A stretch of DNA of 8,105 nucleotides from Patescibacteria group bacterium (GCA_018818485.1 JAHIRX010000012.1:1-8105); one strand, 5' to 3'; shown: positions 1 through 6,090, counted from the first letter of the stretch. Program-made: numbers and translations. The notes: generated by a model not told the origin, from the letters alone.

Positions 1-1
1 A

Positions 2-208
2 ATACCTGGAGGACTATTCAAAAGTAAATTTTCAAAACCACCCCCAAAAGATTACCCAATATTCAAAAGATTTCTACTAATACTTGAAGGGCCCTTAATA
101 ATGCTTAATCTTTTGACATTTTCGTTCTTGCCTTGGATTCATGCCCAAACAATGATGCTTTTTGGAAAAAGATTTAAAGACTTGTATCATACGCCTAAGA
201 TAAGGTAA
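2..208 (+). CDS. C-terminal end of a membrane glycosyltransferase, probably family 2 (partial)
   Basis: An open frame enters from the left edge and stops with TAA at 206-208, giving 68 residues of a C-terminus. After a basic, proline-rich stretch (KPPPKDYP) comes one hydrophobic segment containing EGPLIMLNLLTFSFLPW, then HAQTMMLFGKR and a basic end, HTPKIR. A late membrane helix followed by an AQT..LLGKR-type segment and a TPK-like tail resembles the C-termini of processive, membrane-bound family 2 glycosyltransferases (cellulose/hyaluronan synthase-like architecture). The catalytic domain lies outside the window, so the family call rests on this tail alone. The next gene starts 2 bases after the stop, so the two are almost certainly cotranscribed, which fits a role in envelope glycan synthesis. 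It could instead be another polytopic envelope protein. Confidence 0.5.
   Translation: MPGGLFKSKFSKPPPKDYPIFKRFLLILEGPLIMLNLLTFSFLPWIHAQTMMLFGKRFKDLYHTPKIR
202..205 (+). promoter_or_regulatory. Shine-Dalgarno for the 211 gene
   Basis: AAGG lies 5 bases before the ATG at 211 and overlaps the last codons of the upstream gene. The position suits translation of the second gene of an operon. It is a short match, but first-of-transcript genes in this window lack even this. Confidence 0.45.
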
Positions 209-210
209 AT

Positions 211-1713
211 ATGAAGTTTGATAAAAAGGCACAAAAAGCAGTTGAATACTTTTTAGAAAAGTTAAAGAACAAAACTTTAGCCAGGTTTTTGTTAGCTACT
301 TTACTTGCTTTCTTTCAAGTTTTTTATATTTTACTTAGATATAAATACGTAAATAACGATATTCCATTTTGGTTCACAAGAATTTGGGGAGATTTTCAAC
401 TTGCTCCTAAAGTAACTCTATTTTTAATACCCCTAATTTCTCTGGGAGTAACTCTTTTAGGGCTTTTATTTGTGATGACAAATAGTTTTTATATAAAGCT
501 TATTAATGAGGTTATATGGTTTGTTGTTGGTTTTTGTAACCTAGTTTTATCGTATTCGGTTTTTAGAATTGTGCAGCTAGCTTCTGTGGCCTTTAAACCT
601 TTGGTTGATCCTCTTTATATATCACTTCTCCCATCTTTTAGTGTGGCTTTTCTAGGAGTATATATTCTAATGCCCTTTTTTATAGAGTTCGCTGGCAGGA
701 AAAAGATTGTTACAAACCCAGCTGTTCACAATCACCCTGGCATGGTGTTAGAAACCCCATCTGCAAGGGGCGGGGGTTTGATATATGGGTTGGTATTTTT
801 GGTAGCGTCCATAATTTTCGTAGGAATAAATAAAGATTTTTCTGGCTTATACCTCTCAGTTTTAATGGTTTCTATACTTGGTATTTTAGATGACTATCAA
901 AATACCCATCCGAAGTCTGGATTTTCTTTTCTTGAAAATCCTTTTTTAAGATTATTTCTACTTTTTGCTTCAACTTTGCCAGTAATATTTTCGGGGGTTC
1001 TAATAAAAACAGTTAGTAATCCTTTTGGTGGAATGATTAATCTTGATATTTTTAATATGAGTATTCTCGGAAAGCCAGTAGCTTTAATTCCTATAATATT
1101 GACTACTATTTGGGTAGTGTGGTTTATGAATGTCTTGTCATGGTCAAATGGTATTGATGGTCAGTATCCTGGCATTGTGGGTATAGCATCTGTTTTGGTT
1201 GCGTTGTTAGCTTTAAGATTTGAGATTTTAGAACCTTTTCACACTCAGGTAGCAACTCTCGCTGCAATTAGTGCTGGTGCTGCTTTTGGTTCTGTTAAGT
1301 TTAATTGGTATCCAAGTAAAATTATGTGGGGTTTTGGGGCTGTAACGGCAGGTCTTATTGTTGCTAGCTTAGCTATTTTTGCAAGGGCAAAGATAACAGC
1401 ATCAGTGTTAATTATCTTAATCCCATTTTTAGATGCTGCTGTTACTGTTGTTAGGAGACTACTTAAAGGTAAAAACCCACTTAGAGGCGATAAAGGGCAC
1501 CTTCACCACGTTCTTATGGCCAGGGGTTGGGGTATTAGAAGGATAGCTGTTTTTTACTGGTTAGCCACTGCTTTATTTGGACTTATTGGTCTTTTATCTC
1601 CCGAGGTTCACGTTTTTAAAGTTGCGCTTTTGATAGCAGGTCTAGTTGCCTTTATTATAATTTTATTAAACATTAGAGTTACTGGAGATAGAGTTAATAC
1701 CCTTACTGATTAA
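211..1713 (+). CDS. MraY/WecA-type polyprenyl-phosphate sugar-1-phosphate transferase, divergent
   Basis: This 500-residue polytopic protein belongs to glycosyltransferase family 4, whose members move a sugar-1-phosphate from a UDP-sugar onto undecaprenyl phosphate at the inner membrane face, starting a lipid-linked glycan. Recognisable motifs in order are HNHP..ETPSARGGG (residues 173-189), the magnesium-binding LDDYQN (D227, D228), N..SWSNGIDG (307-317) and RGDKGHLHH (425-433). Typical members are about 320-380 residues. This one carries about 140 extra N-terminal residues with some three additional membrane helices (about 25-42, 68-90, 99-121). Two catalytic positions differ: the first Asp of the usual NxxNxxDGxDG motif is N313, and the usual GDxGS motif is replaced by GFGA (374-377), removing the Asp that binds magnesium in MraY. 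The glycosyltransferase upstream is 2 bases away. Family membership is firm; the sugar and even activity are uncertain. WecA/TagO-like use is more likely than peptidoglycan MraY because the MraY-specific motifs are absent. Confidence 0.82.
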   Translation: MKFDKKAQKAVEYFLEKLKNKTLARFLLATLLAFFQVFYILLRYKYVNNDIPFWFTRIWGDFQLAPKVTLFLIPLISLGVTLLGLLFVMTNSFYIKLINEVIWFVVGFCNLVLSYSVFRIVQLASVAFKPLVDPLYISLLPSFSVAFLGVYILMPFFIEFAGRKKIVTNPAVHNHPGMVLETPSARGGGLIYGLVFLVASIIFVGINKDFSGLYLSVLMVSILGILDDYQNTHPKSGFSFLENPFLRLFLLFASTLPVIFSGVLIKTVSNPFGGMINLDIFNMSILGKPVALIPIILTTIWVVWFMNVLSWSNGIDGQYPGIVGIASVLVALLALRFEILEPFHTQVATLAAISAGAAFGSVKFNWYPSKIMWGFGAVTAGLIVASLAIFARAKITASVLIILIPFLDAAVTVVRRLLKGKNPLRGDKGHLHHVLMARGWGIRRIAVFYWLATALFGLIGLLSPEVHVFKVALLIAGLVAFIIILLNIRVTGDRVNTLTD

Positions 1714-1719
1714 AGACGT

Positions 1720-1747
1720 TTGCTTTTATTTAATCTTCCTTTAATAT
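1720..1747 (+). promoter_or_regulatory. Possible sigma70-type promoter for the response regulator
   Basis: TTGCTT (1720-1725), a 16-base spacer and TAATAT (1742-1747) precede the response regulator gene in the 74-base gap after the transferase. The predicted start near 1754 would give a leader of about 34 bases. A second TAATAT at 1756-1761 lacks a good -35 box. There is no clear Shine-Dalgarno near 1788, so which -10 is used is unsettled. Confidence 0.35.
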
Positions 1748-1787
1748 TTAATGCGTAATATCTCAGGGAAGTTTAGACTAATTGGGT

Positions 1788-2453
1788 ATGCGTATACTTA
1801 TTGTTGAGTACGATAAGGAGTTTCTAGATGAATTTCTTATCGAAGTTGAAAAAGACTATGTTGTTGATGTTGCTTGCAACGGAGTAGAGGGTGCTTATCT
1901 TTCTCAAATTAACGACTATGATGTTATGGTAGTTGATCATAATTTACCTGATATGGACGGATCAGAAGTTTGTAGGCTTACTAGAACTGCGGAGGTTACT
2001 ACTCCCATTCTTTACATTTCTGATAGCTCCGAAGAAAGGACTAAGGTAGAGTGTTTAGATGCAGGTGCTGACGCACACTTTCTAAAATCAGCAGGAAAAG
2101 ATAGTTTTAAAGCTCAAGTCAGAGCTCTTGTTAGAAGAAAGGCCCTTTTTAATGGAGGTAGTAGTTTAAAGATTGGCAGATTAGAGATGAACTTGAAAAA
2201 CAAAAAAGTATTTGTTGATGGAAAGGGTGTTGATTTGAGAAGAAAGGAGTTTGATTTACTAGAATATATGCTGCTAAACGCTGGAAGAGTTGTATCCAAA
2301 GAGGAGATACTTGAACATGTTTGGCAAAATGGAATTTATGTATTTTCTAATACTGTAGAAGTACATATACGTAGTCTAAGGACAAAGATGGAAATACATG
2401 AGGTACAACCCATAAAGACAGTAAGGGGCTTCGGATACAAAATAGAGTGTTGA
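1788..2453 (+). CDS. OmpR/PhoB-family response regulator, orphan and atypical
   Basis: This is a 221-residue DNA-binding response regulator. Residues 1-118 form the receiver domain with the phosphoacceptor in VVDHNLPDMDG (D50), and residues about 128-221 form the winged-helix effector, with the typical RRKEFDLLEYMLLNAGRVVSKEEIL, VEVHIRSLR and VRGFGYKI segments. The receiver pocket is unusual: the N-terminal acidic pair normally seen as E/D-D is E7-Y8, the switch Thr is S78, and the conserved Lys (K100) is followed by Ser instead of the cis-Pro. Asp50 and Lys100 are kept, so phosphorylation may be possible but weakened. No histidine kinase lies in the window. I chose ATG 1788 because it gives the family-typical MRILIVE start; a TTG two codons upstream (1782) is the alternative. 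Its neighbours are envelope glycan genes, which makes them plausible targets, but that is inference. Confidence 0.9.
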   Translation: MRILIVEYDKEFLDEFLIEVEKDYVVDVACNGVEGAYLSQINDYDVMVVDHNLPDMDGSEVCRLTRTAEVTTPILYISDSSEERTKVECLDAGADAHFLKSAGKDSFKAQVRALVRRKALFNGGSSLKIGRLEMNLKNKKVFVDGKGVDLRRKEFDLLEYMLLNAGRVVSKEEILEHVWQNGIYVFSNTVEVHIRSLRTKMEIHEVQPIKTVRGFGYKIEC

Positions 2454-2478
2454 GAAAAGACCCAAAACATCATATTAT
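2450..2478 (+). promoter_or_regulatory. Strong sigma70-type promoter for the UbiA-family gene, near-leaderless
   Basis: TTGAGA (2450-2455), a 17-base spacer and TATTAT (2473-2478) match the -35/-10 consensus at five of six bases each. The -35 box includes the stop codon of the response regulator (TGA 2451-2453). The predicted transcription start near 2485 lies only about 3 bases before the GTG at 2488, so the mRNA would be effectively leaderless. No Shine-Dalgarno precedes that GTG, which fits. Confidence 0.55.
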
Positions 2479-2487
2479 TCCTTTATA

Positions 2488-3429
2488 GTGTTTGCTACCA
2501 TTTACCACGTTCTAAGAACTGCTCGGCCAAGGCAGTGGCTGAAAAACCTCAGTCTATTTGCAGCTCCCACATTTGCGGGGATGCTCTTTTTTGGTGATAC
2601 CTTTGAAAGGGCCTTAAATGGTTTTTTTGTGTTTTGTGCTCTTTCTTCTGGTGTCTACTTTTTTAACGACGTTGTTGATGCAGATAAGGATAAACTTCAT
2701 CCAGTAAAGAAAAATAGAGCAATAGCATCAGGCAAACTTTCCAAAAAAGCAGGGTTATTCATTTCATTTTTACTGCTTTCCGGCTCGTTGTATTATGCTT
2801 TCAATTACGTTGGTAGCTATTTTGCTTATCTTCTGGTTTCTTATATAGTGATTCAGCTTTTTTACTCTTTGTGGCTTAGAAACGTAATAATTATGGATTC
2901 TTTGATTGTGGCAACAGGGTTTGTTATTAGAGTGTTTGCAGGTGGCTTTGCATCTTATACTTCTGTTTCTTCATGGCTCGCTTTAACGACAATCGGGATT
3001 TCTCTTCTTTTAGCTTTCGGTAAGAGAAGATCTGAAAAAACAATTTTGGAAAGATATAAACAGCATACCATTGAGACAAGAAAGACGTTAAAGCACTACC
3101 CAGACAATTTACTTGATAGCATGATCTCAATGTCTGCGGCATACACAATTATTTCGTATTCGTTTTTTACCTTTATGACCTCTCCAGAGATTATTAGTAA
3201 AAGAATATCTTCTGTTTTACCTTCGGTATTAAAAAGTCCTAAGTTAATGATGCTAACTATTCCTATCGTTATTTATGGGGTTGCAAGATACCTTTATATT
3301 ATTTATGAAAAAGGTGAGGGAGAGTCTCCTGCTAGAGTACTTCTTTCAGATATTCCAGTTCTTTTGTCTGTTTTAGTATGGGGCGCCACTGTTATGGGAG
3401 TAATATATCTAGTTCCTCTTCTTGGGTAG
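2488..3429 (+). CDS. UbiA-family prenyltransferase, decaprenyl-phosphate phosphoribosyltransferase-like
   Basis: This 313-residue polytopic UbiA-superfamily protein most resembles the enzymes that transfer phosphoribose from PRPP to a polyprenyl phosphate (Rv3806c type), the first step towards polyprenyl-phosphate arabinose or ribose donors. Evidence in order: RPRQWLKN near the N-terminus (13-20), the first Asp-rich motif NDVVDADKDKLHP (60-72) followed by KKNRAIASG (74-82), where most relatives have RPIA(S/A)G, the second motif region YSLWLRN..IMDSLIVATGFVIRVFAGG (126-153), AFGKRR (176-181), and the C-terminal YGVARYLY..GESPARVLLSDIP segment typical of this subfamily. Length and topology are normal. 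GTG 2488 is the only plausible start in the open frame after the tag at 2443. Usual partners (a phosphatase and DprE1/DprE2-like epimerase) are not in the window. Its last 38 bases overlap the facing minus-strand gene. Another prenyl acceptor reaction cannot be excluded. Confidence 0.82.
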   Translation: MFATIYHVLRTARPRQWLKNLSLFAAPTFAGMLFFGDTFERALNGFFVFCALSSGVYFFNDVVDADKDKLHPVKKNRAIASGKLSKKAGLFISFLLLSGSLYYAFNYVGSYFAYLLVSYIVIQLFYSLWLRNVIIMDSLIVATGFVIRVFAGGFASYTSVSSWLALTTIGISLLLAFGKRRSEKTILERYKQHTIETRKTLKHYPDNLLDSMISMSAAYTIISYSFFTFMTSPEIISKRISSVLPSVLKSPKLMMLTIPIVIYGVARYLYIIYEKGEGESPARVLLSDIPVLLSVLVWGATVMGVIYLVPLLG

Positions 3430-3670
3430 ATTCAATGGTTTGATAATATTCCTCTTCTAGTTTTCTAATAACCTCTTCTATTTCTTCAGGGATATTTTCT
3501 TCATCTGGCAAATAATTATTTTCCTCAACTTCTCTCTTGTCCTGGACTGACAAGACAACAGAGTTTTCTGGTTCAGAAAGCTTCATTAGGGCCATAGAGC
3601 CTATTGGAGCTCCAATTAGTCCTAAAAGTATTATTAGTAGTGTTGAGTTTAGTAATATCTTTTTAATCAT
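3392..3670 (-). CDS. Small membrane-anchored acidic protein, unrecognised
   Basis: I do not recognise this 92-residue protein. It starts MIKKILLNSTLLIILLGLIGAPIG, a short basic end plus one hydrophobic helix (about 4-24) that could be an anchor or an uncleaved signal; no lipobox cysteine is present. The rest (about 38-92) is strongly acidic with many Glu-Glu runs and a likely helix around EEIEEVIRKLEEEYYQ. Its ATG overlaps the stop of the upstream minus-strand gene in an ATGA arrangement and has GGAAG four bases ahead, so translation is probably coupled. Its 3' end runs 38 bases into the UbiA-family gene on the other strand. Support for a real gene is the coupling, the sensible anchor-plus-tail layout, and the lack of a convincing alternative on the plus strand. 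Low complexity makes homology hard to judge. Confidence 0.65.
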   Translation of the reverse strand: MIKKILLNSTLLIILLGLIGAPIGSMALMKLSEPENSVVLSVQDKREVEENNYLPDEENIPEEIEEVIRKLEEEYYQTIESTQEEELDILLP

Positions 3671-4230
3671 TTATCTTCCATTTCCAAAAATAGTGTATCT
3701 TCATCATACTCACTTTCTTTTTGTTTACTCAACTTTATTTCATTCTCAATATCAAAGATAAAAAATACAGTAGTAACAACAGTCATCCCCAAAACTAAAT
3801 AGAAGACCCATGAGTAAATCAATTTGTTATACGCCATAATTCCAGAAACTATTAAAAGGAGGTAGGCATAAGAAATCCATATAGCAGCTTGTGAGTAAAT
3901 ATCAAAGGAAGATTGAATTAAGTTAGGTATTTTTAATTCAAAAAGTTTTGCGGTAACCCCTGGTTTTATATGAGAGTCATGAAAAGCGTATGATTTAATT
4001 AAAACGTAAATCAACCCAACCACTAGGACTACCGTCATGACTAAAGTTGAGTAGGAATTAATGAAAATATATTCAATACTGTTTTGGAAAGTAAATCCAG
4101 AAAGGCCTATACTAAAATCAAAGTTTAGATAGCTGCTCATTAATACAACAGACACTATCCTAGTGGTTAAAAGTAGAACCGCTGGAACGATTGCTTTGTC
4201 TATTAACTTAGTAAGTAACTTTGAGGTCAT
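3667..4230 (-). CDS. Four-helix membrane protein, unrecognised
   Basis: I do not recognise this 187-residue protein. Four hydrophobic segments are visible at about 13-32, 60-79, 113-132 and 138-158, in two pairs separated by a loop containing FHDSHIKPGVTAKLFELKIPNLIQSSFD (83-110). The C-terminal tail (160-187) is charged and acidic (KQKESEYDEDTLFLEMEDK). No catalytic motif is evident; a scaffold, transport or assembly role is possible but not shown. It begins the minus-strand transcript that continues into the small acidic membrane protein through an ATGA overlap. Its start lies 29 bases from the start of the divergent O-antigen ligase-like gene, so both probably share a control region. ATG 4230 has no Shine-Dalgarno. 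Confidence 0.75.
   Translation of the reverse strand: MTSKLLTKLIDKAIVPAVLLLTTRIVSVVLMSSYLNFDFSIGLSGFTFQNSIEYIFINSYSTLVMTVVLVVGLIYVLIKSYAFHDSHIKPGVTAKLFELKIPNLIQSSFDIYSQAAIWISYAYLLLIVSGIMAYNKLIYSWVFYLVLGMTVVTTVFFIFDIENEIKLSKQKESEYDEDTLFLEMEDK
3675..3679 (-). promoter_or_regulatory. Shine-Dalgarno for the coupled small gene
   Basis: On the minus strand GGAAG lies four bases ahead of the ATG at 3670, inside the last codons of the upstream gene. Together with the ATGA stop/start overlap this supports reinitiation-type coupling of the pair. Confidence 0.5.
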
Positions 4231-4250
4231 ATGAGCAGGCCTGTTAAAAT
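4221..4250 (+). promoter_or_regulatory. Promoter for the O-antigen ligase-like gene, extended -10, near-leaderless
   Basis: TTGAGG (4221-4226), an 18-base spacer and TAAAAT (4245-4250) preceded by TGT form an extended -10 promoter. The predicted start near 4257 is about 3 bases before the ATG at 4260, and no Shine-Dalgarno is present. The -35 box sits within the start region of the divergent gene. Confidence 0.5.
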
Positions 4251-4278
4251 ATTACTACCATGAAAGAAACTCAGTCAA
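4249..4278 (-). promoter_or_regulatory. Promoter for the divergent membrane-protein pair
   Basis: On the minus strand TTGACT (4278-4273), an 18-base spacer and TAATAT (4254-4249) give five-of-six matches in both boxes. The predicted start near 4242 leaves a leader of about 12 bases before ATG 4230. The -35 lies inside the coding start of the ligase-like gene, and the -10 shares bases 4249-4250 with the -10 of the opposite promoter. Confidence 0.5.
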
Positions 4279-5510
4279 CGAGGCAGTTTTTAAAAGATCC
4301 TTATTTTCTCCTTACCTCGGGGCTATTATTCTTTACTCCTTTGGCCTTATCTAAAGCCACAAACGAGCTTTTTGAATTCCCAAAAATGATCTTTTTATAC
4401 CTCTTTGGAGGTTTCCTAATTGTCTTTTTTCTTACAGATAGAGCCTTCTCAAAGGATAAAGTAAAAAAGTGGTCTTTACCAGTCTTATTTTTCGTTTTAG
4501 CTAACGCTTTATCCACAGCCTTTTCCACACATAGGCATACCTCTGTTTTTGGGTATTATTCAAGGTTCAATGATGGTCTAATATCTATTTTGTTTTTCTT
4601 CGTTTTGTACTTAATTTTCAAAAATATTCTTTCCAAAGACATATTTGAGAAACTTCTAAAGATTATTCTTTTCACCATTATTCCTGTCAGTATTTTAGGC
4701 CTATACCAACACTTTAACGGAGTAGAAAGAGTCTACTCAACATTTGGACAACCAAATTGGTTGGCTCAATACTTTTGTATGTTACTCCCACTTTGTATTT
4801 TTAAGTGTTTGAAGGAAAGTTTCAGAATATGGTTTCCAATTTATTTGGTAGGTTTTTCTTGCTTCTGGTTTTCGTATTCTGTTTCTGGAGTTTTAGGTTT
4901 TATCATCTCAACTACCTTTCTTTTTATATTTATGAATAGGGAAGGTATCTTCGAAAAAAGAGTAGTGCTTAAATCTTTAATCCTTTTCTTTTTCACCCTT
5001 ATTCTTATCTCATCTAACTTAGGTATATTTAAAGAAAAAGTACAAGACGCAATTTATGATATTGGGCAAAGAACTTCGTTATTAAGAAAAGTTTATGCTA
5101 CAGAGGATGGATATAAGATATCTGACCCAGGATTTATTAGACTTGAACTTTGGAAGAGTACTCTTGATCTAATATTTTCTTCTCCGAAAGTGTTTTTAAT
5201 TGGAACGGGACCTGAAACATTTCCATATGAGTTTCAAAGCTTTAGAAATTTAAAACTTAACTACTCTTCAGAGTGGGACTTTGTATTTAATAAACCACAC
5301 AACTACTTTTTAGAGGTATGGTCAGAACTTGGAAGTCTGGGATTGGTATCTTTCCTTGTACTTCTAATTCATATCTTCAGAAAAATCCCATACTTTTTGA
5401 AATCTTCTATCATTGGTCTTTTAGTAACTAGTTTTTTTGGATGGCCTATTATTAGTACAAGCCTTCTCTTCTGGTTCCTAGTCTCTTATGCGGAGGTTTT
5501 CGATGATTAG
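4260..5510 (+). CDS. O-antigen ligase/polymerase-like membrane protein (Wzy_C/WaaL family)
   Basis: This 416-residue protein with about ten hydrophobic segments fits the O-antigen ligase family, integral membrane enzymes that move or join glycans from polyprenyl diphosphate carriers on the outer membrane face. Family features visible are FGYYSRFND (97-105), TFGQPNWLAQY (161-171, matching the usual TFGNPNxLAxY), a long extracytoplasmic loop from about 258 to 350 with RLELWKSTLDLI (294-305) and GTGPETFPYEF (315-325), and KPHNYFLEVWSELGSLGL (345-362), whose H347 matches the essential His of WaaL. Where many members have a (T)xSRGA motif, this protein has YSVSGVLGF (206-214), so the Arg appears missing. 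ATG 4260 has no Shine-Dalgarno and sits just after a promoter. Its last 8 bases overlap the next gene. Ligase, polymerase and protein O-glycosyltransferase roles cannot be separated from sequence alone. Confidence 0.85.
   Translation: MKETQSTRQFLKDPYFLLTSGLLFFTPLALSKATNELFEFPKMIFLYLFGGFLIVFFLTDRAFSKDKVKKWSLPVLFFVLANALSTAFSTHRHTSVFGYYSRFNDGLISILFFFVLYLIFKNILSKDIFEKLLKIILFTIIPVSILGLYQHFNGVERVYSTFGQPNWLAQYFCMLLPLCIFKCLKESFRIWFPIYLVGFSCFWFSYSVSGVLGFIISTTFLFIFMNREGIFEKRVVLKSLILFFFTLILISSNLGIFKEKVQDAIYDIGQRTSLLRKVYATEDGYKISDPGFIRLELWKSTLDLIFSSPKVFLIGTGPETFPYEFQSFRNLKLNYSSEWDFVFNKPHNYFLEVWSELGSLGLVSFLVLLIHIFRKIPYFLKSSIIGLLVTSFFGWPIISTSLLFWFLVSYAEVFDD
5492..5496 (+). promoter_or_regulatory. Shine-Dalgarno that fixes the start at 5503
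   Basis: GGAGG lies six bases before ATG 5503, inside the end of the ligase-like gene. It falls inside the coding part if ATG 5488 were used, so it favours the internal ATG as the true start. Confidence 0.7.
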
Positions 5511-6090
5511 AAAGATAATTCTAACAATAGTTATATGGGGAGCATTTAGTTTGTGGTCATTTTATTGGATAAAAATATACATCTCTGATATCTACTTTAA
5601 AAAATCTCAAATATATCTAACAGCAGAATATGTAGATAAGGCACAAGAGTATTCTAATAAAGCGATCAAGTTTAACCCATTTGAGCCAAATTACTACAGA
5701 GGAAGAGCAAAAGTATTAACAGTTAGTCTAGTTGATGAAAAAGATTTAGGTGCTGTTAAAAATAGAATATTAAAAGATCTTAAAAAAGCAGAGAAATTAA
5801 ATCTCAACAACTTAGTTACTCTAAGAAATGCTGTTCCTATCTACTACTTTTTAGCCATTGGAGACATATCTTTAACCTCAGGAATACTAAATCTAGATCC
5901 TGTGTATTTGCCCGTCACGAAAGAGTTTTTTAAGACACTTAAAGAAACTTACTCGCACGATGTTGGGGTTGTTACACTTCTCGCAAAGTATGAAAAGAAG
6001 TTAGGTTTAGATGCTGAATATTTGGAAAGTAGAAAGATTGTTGAGAGGTTAAGACCAGAGCTCCTGGATTGGCACGAATCATTCAGATAA
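5503..6090 (+). CDS. Membrane-anchored TPR-like protein coupled to the ligase
   Basis: This 195-residue protein has an N-terminal membrane helix (about 5-24) followed by a soluble helical region. Residues about 35-70 (QIYLTAEYVDKAQEYSNKAIKFNPFEPNYYRGRAKVL) fit a tetratricopeptide repeat, with the typical A..Y..KAI..NP pattern; the rest (about 85-190) is helical but repeats are degenerate. Many ligase/polymerase proteins of this superfamily in bacteria carry TPR repeats fused at the C-terminus. Here the same arrangement occurs as two overlapping genes, suggesting the TPR part works in a complex with the ligase-like protein. I infer this from context. ATG 5503 is preferred over ATG 5488 because of GGAGG at 5492-5496; it overlaps the ligase gene by 8 bases. 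The last 12 bases overlap the facing PEGA gene. Confidence 0.75.
   Translation: MIRKIILTIVIWGAFSLWSFYWIKIYISDIYFKKSQIYLTAEYVDKAQEYSNKAIKFNPFEPNYYRGRAKVLTVSLVDEKDLGAVKNRILKDLKKAEKLNLNNLVTLRNAVPIYYFLAIGDISLTSGILNLDPVYLPVTKEFFKTLKETYSHDVGVVTLLAKYEKKLGLDAEYLESRKIVERLRPELLDWHESFR

Noticed and set aside
1782..1787. TTG start two codons upstream of the response regulator
   Set aside because: ATG 1788 gives the family-standard MRILIVE opening, and TTG 1782 has no better ribosome site.
3410..3490. Repeated CCTCTTCT tracts as a repeat element
   Set aside because: They are Glu-rich codons of the small minus-strand protein, so protein composition explains them.
3537..3761. Plus-strand reading frame of 74 codons
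   Set aside because: It is antisense to the membrane-protein pair, which has coupling, hydrophobic helices and a promoter; no signal supports the plus frame.
5488..5502. ATG 5488 as the start of the TPR-like gene
   Set aside because: GGAGG at 5492-5496 has ideal spacing to ATG 5503 and would be inside the coding part if 5488 were used.
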